A stretch of DNA of 64,000 bases from Posidonia oceanica (lineage: Eukaryota; Streptophyta; Magnoliopsida; Alismatales; Posidoniaceae), in NCBI GenBank assembly GCA_037176725.1, contig JAZBRS010000074.1, positions 60,640,001-60,704,000 of the forward strand, read 5' to 3'. Under the pieces are notes generated by a model. That model saw nothing but the letters and a program-made list of their open reading frames with translations. It was not told the origin of the DNA and did not search any database. Of the stretch, positions 61,601 through 64,000 are shown in pieces; positions within the stretch are counted from its first letter, which is position 1, and each line of letters opens with the position of its first letter. A program made the position numbers and the translations under genes.

Positions 61601-64000
61601 CTTGGCAGTCCTGTCTTGGTAAGGCTTGCACTTATCATTCCTGAACTCTTCTTGGTCTTGATAGGGCTTGCACCTATCGTTCCAGGCGACCCGATCTTGA
61701 TAAGGCTTGCACTTATCATTCAGACCTCTTCCTGGTCTTGGTAGGGCTTGCACCTATCATTCCGGGCGGTCCGGTCGTGACAAGGTTTGCACTTATCATT
61801 CCTGACCTCACCTTGGTCGTGGTAGGGCTTGCATCTATCATTCCAGGCGGTTCGGTAGTGATAAGGCTTGCACTTATAATTCCTGACCTCTTCCAAGTCT
61901 TGATAGGGCTTGCACCGATCATTCCTACTGGTCCGGTATTGATAAGGCTTGCACTTATCATTCCTGACCTCTTCCTGGCCTTGATAGGGCTTGCACTACC
62001 ATTCCTGGTGGTCCGGTCTTGATAAGGCATGCACTTATCATTCCTGACCTCTTCTTAGTCTAGATAGGGGTTGCACCAATCAATCCTGGCGGTCCGGTCT
62101 TGATATGGCTTGCACTTATCATTCCTGACGTAATCCTGGTCTTGACAGGGCTTGCACCTATCGTTCCTGACTGTCCGATCTTGACATGGCTTGCACTTAT
62201 CATTCCTGACCTCTTCCTAGTATTGGTTGGGCTCACAGCTATCATTGCTGGCGGTCCGGTCATGATAAGGCTTGCACTTATCATTCCTAACCTCTTCCTA
62301 GTCATGATAGGGCTTGCACCTACCATACCTGGCAGTCCGGTCTTGATAAGGCTTGCACTTATCATTCCTGACCTCTTCCTGGTCTTGGTAGGGCTTGCAT
62401 CATTCATTCCTAGTGGTCCTGTCATGATAAGGCCTGCACTTATCATTCCAGACCTCATCTTGGTCTTGGTAGCGCATGCACCAGTCATTCCTGGCGGTCC
62501 AGTCTTGGTAGGGCTTGCACTTATCATTCCTGAACTCTTCTTGGTCTTGATAGGGCTTGCACCTATCATTCCTTGCGACCCGATCTTGACAAGGCATGCA
62601 CTTATCATTTAGACTACTTCCTGGTCTTGGTAGGGCTTGCACCTATCATTCCTGGCGGTCCGGTCGTGGAAAGGCTTGCACTTATTATTCTTGTCCTCTC
62701 CCTGGTCATGGTAGGGCTTGCATCTATCATTCCGGGCGGTCTGGTTGTGATAAGGCTTGCACTTATCATTCCTGACCACTTCTAGGTCATGATAGGGCTT
62801 GCACCTATCTTTCCTGGGGGTCAGGTCATGATCAGGCTCGCACTTAACATTGCTGATCTCTTTCCGGTCTTGAAAAGGCTTGCACTTATCATTCCAGGCC
62901 TCTTCCTTGTCTAGATAGGGCTTGCACCTATCAGTCTAGGCAGTCCGGTCTTGATAAATCTTGCACTTATCTTTCCTGAACTCTTCCTAGCCTCTTCTTG
63001 GTCTTTATAGGGGTTGCACCTATCATTCCAAGCAGTCCGATCTCGATATGGCATGCACTTATCATTCATGACCTCTTCCTAGTTTTGATAGGGCTTGCAC
63101 CATACATTCCTGGCGGTCCAGTCATGATAAGGCTTGCACTTACCATTCCTGACCTCTTCTTGGTCTTGGTAGAGCATGCACCAATCATTCCTAGCGGTCC
63201 AGTCTTGGTAGGGCTTGCACATATCATTCCGGATCTCGTCCTCGTCTTGATTGGGCTTGCACTTATCATTCCTGAACTCTTCATGGTCTTGATAGGGCTT
63301 GCACCAATCATTCCTGGTGACCCGATCAAGATAAGGCTTGCACTTATCATTCAGACCTCTTCCTGGTCTTGGTAGGGCTTGCACCTATCATTCCTGGCGG
63401 TCCGGTCGAGGTAAGGCTTGCATTTATCATTCCTGACCTCTCCCTGGTCATGGTTGGGCTTGCATCTATCATACCGAGTGGTCCGGTAGTGATAAGGCTT
63501 GCACTTAAAAATCCTGACCTCCTCCAGGTCTTGATAGGGCTTGCACCTATCGTTCATGGCGGTCAGGTCATGATAAGGCTCGCACTTATCATTCTAGATC
63601 TCTTTTCGGTCTTGAAAAGGCTTGCACTTATCATTCCAGGCCTCTTCCTGGTCTTGATAGGGCTTGCACCTATCAGACCAGGCAGTCCGGGCTTGATAAG
63701 GCTTGCACATATCATTCCTGAACTCTTCCTAGCCACTTCCTGGTCTAGATAGGGGTTGCACCTATCATTCTAGGCAATTTGGTCTTGATATGGCTTGCAC
63801 TAATCATTCCTGACCTCTTCCTGGTTTTGATAGGGCTTGCACCAATCATTCCTAGCGGTCATGTCGTGATAAGCCTTGCACTTATCATTCCAAACCTCAT
63901 CCTGGTCATGGTAGGGCTTGGACATATCATTCCTGGCGGTCCGGTCGTGATAATGCTCGCACTTATTAGTCCTGACCTTTTCCTGGTCTTGATTGGGCTT
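58650..64000. repeat. Diverged satellite domain with short higher-order period
   Basis: The same subunits but more diverged, with many GTCGTGATAAGG variants that are rare elsewhere and several truncated subunits (for example near 58775 and 58830). A marker junction CATTCAGACCTC, or close relatives, lies at about 58965, 60844, 61717, 62606 and 63348, giving spacings of 1,879, 873, 889 and 742 bp. Confidence 0.75.

Larger units (their letters stand above)
37110..64000. repeat. Satellite array, right part (81-bp dimer)
   Basis: Continuation of the left array with the same A and B subunits, running off the right edge. A marker variant subunit (CAATATTT or close relatives) lies at 37823, 41624, 45425, 49226, 52020, 54250 and 56628, giving higher-order spacings of 3,801 (three times), 2,794, 2,230 and 2,378 bp. 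Occasional shortened subunits (GGGTAGCACCTC, GGGAAGCACCTC) break phase. No other gene or element interrupts it. Confidence 0.95.

Overview
The window is plant nuclear DNA, most likely from an angiosperm with a large, repeat-rich genome. I cannot name the species. I found no convincing host gene, tRNA, rRNA or CRISPR array. Everything recognisable is either satellite DNA or one very large LTR retrotransposon.

Layout: (1) 1-9879 and 37110-64000 are two halves of one tandem satellite array that runs off both ends of the window. Its basic unit is an 81-bp dimer of two diverged subunits (about 42 and 39 bp). Dimers are assembled into multi-kilobase higher-order repeats (HORs). The best has a 3,801-bp period, with two consecutive copies that look identical. 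(2) 9880-37109 (27,230 bp) is a Ty3/gypsy element of the Tat lineage, Ogre-like. It has 5.8- and 5.7-kb LTRs with TG...CA ends, an ATAAG target-site duplication, a PBS and a PPT. One gag-pro-RT-RNH-aRNH-INT reading frame (17148-25943) stays in a single phase but carries ten internal stop codons. A second, DUF7745-like frame (27358-28560) lies downstream of integrase and is also broken. About 2 kb of tandem repeats precede the 3' LTR.

How the parts relate: the element inserted cleanly into the satellite. A paralogous empty site remains at about 51.31 kb, and the HOR spacing across the insertion (2,793 bp once the element and one TSD copy are removed) matches the intact paralogous spacing of 2,794 bp. 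The element encodes the usual Tat functions (capsid, protease, reverse transcriptase, two RNase H domains, integrase), but this copy cannot make them intact.

The most interesting signal is a shared architecture. The flanking satellite and the element's own 3' tandem repeats are both built from roughly 40-44-bp monomers, each centred on a small inverted repeat of the form GATAAG...CTTATC or GATAGG...CCTATC, and both are organised as dimers (81 and 87 bp). In the satellite the two arms change together between subunits. This fits the published idea that 3'-UTR tandem repeats of plant LTR elements can seed satellites, but common descent here is an inference.

Long open frames across the satellite on both strands are an artefact of the 81-bp (27-codon) period and are not annotated as genes.
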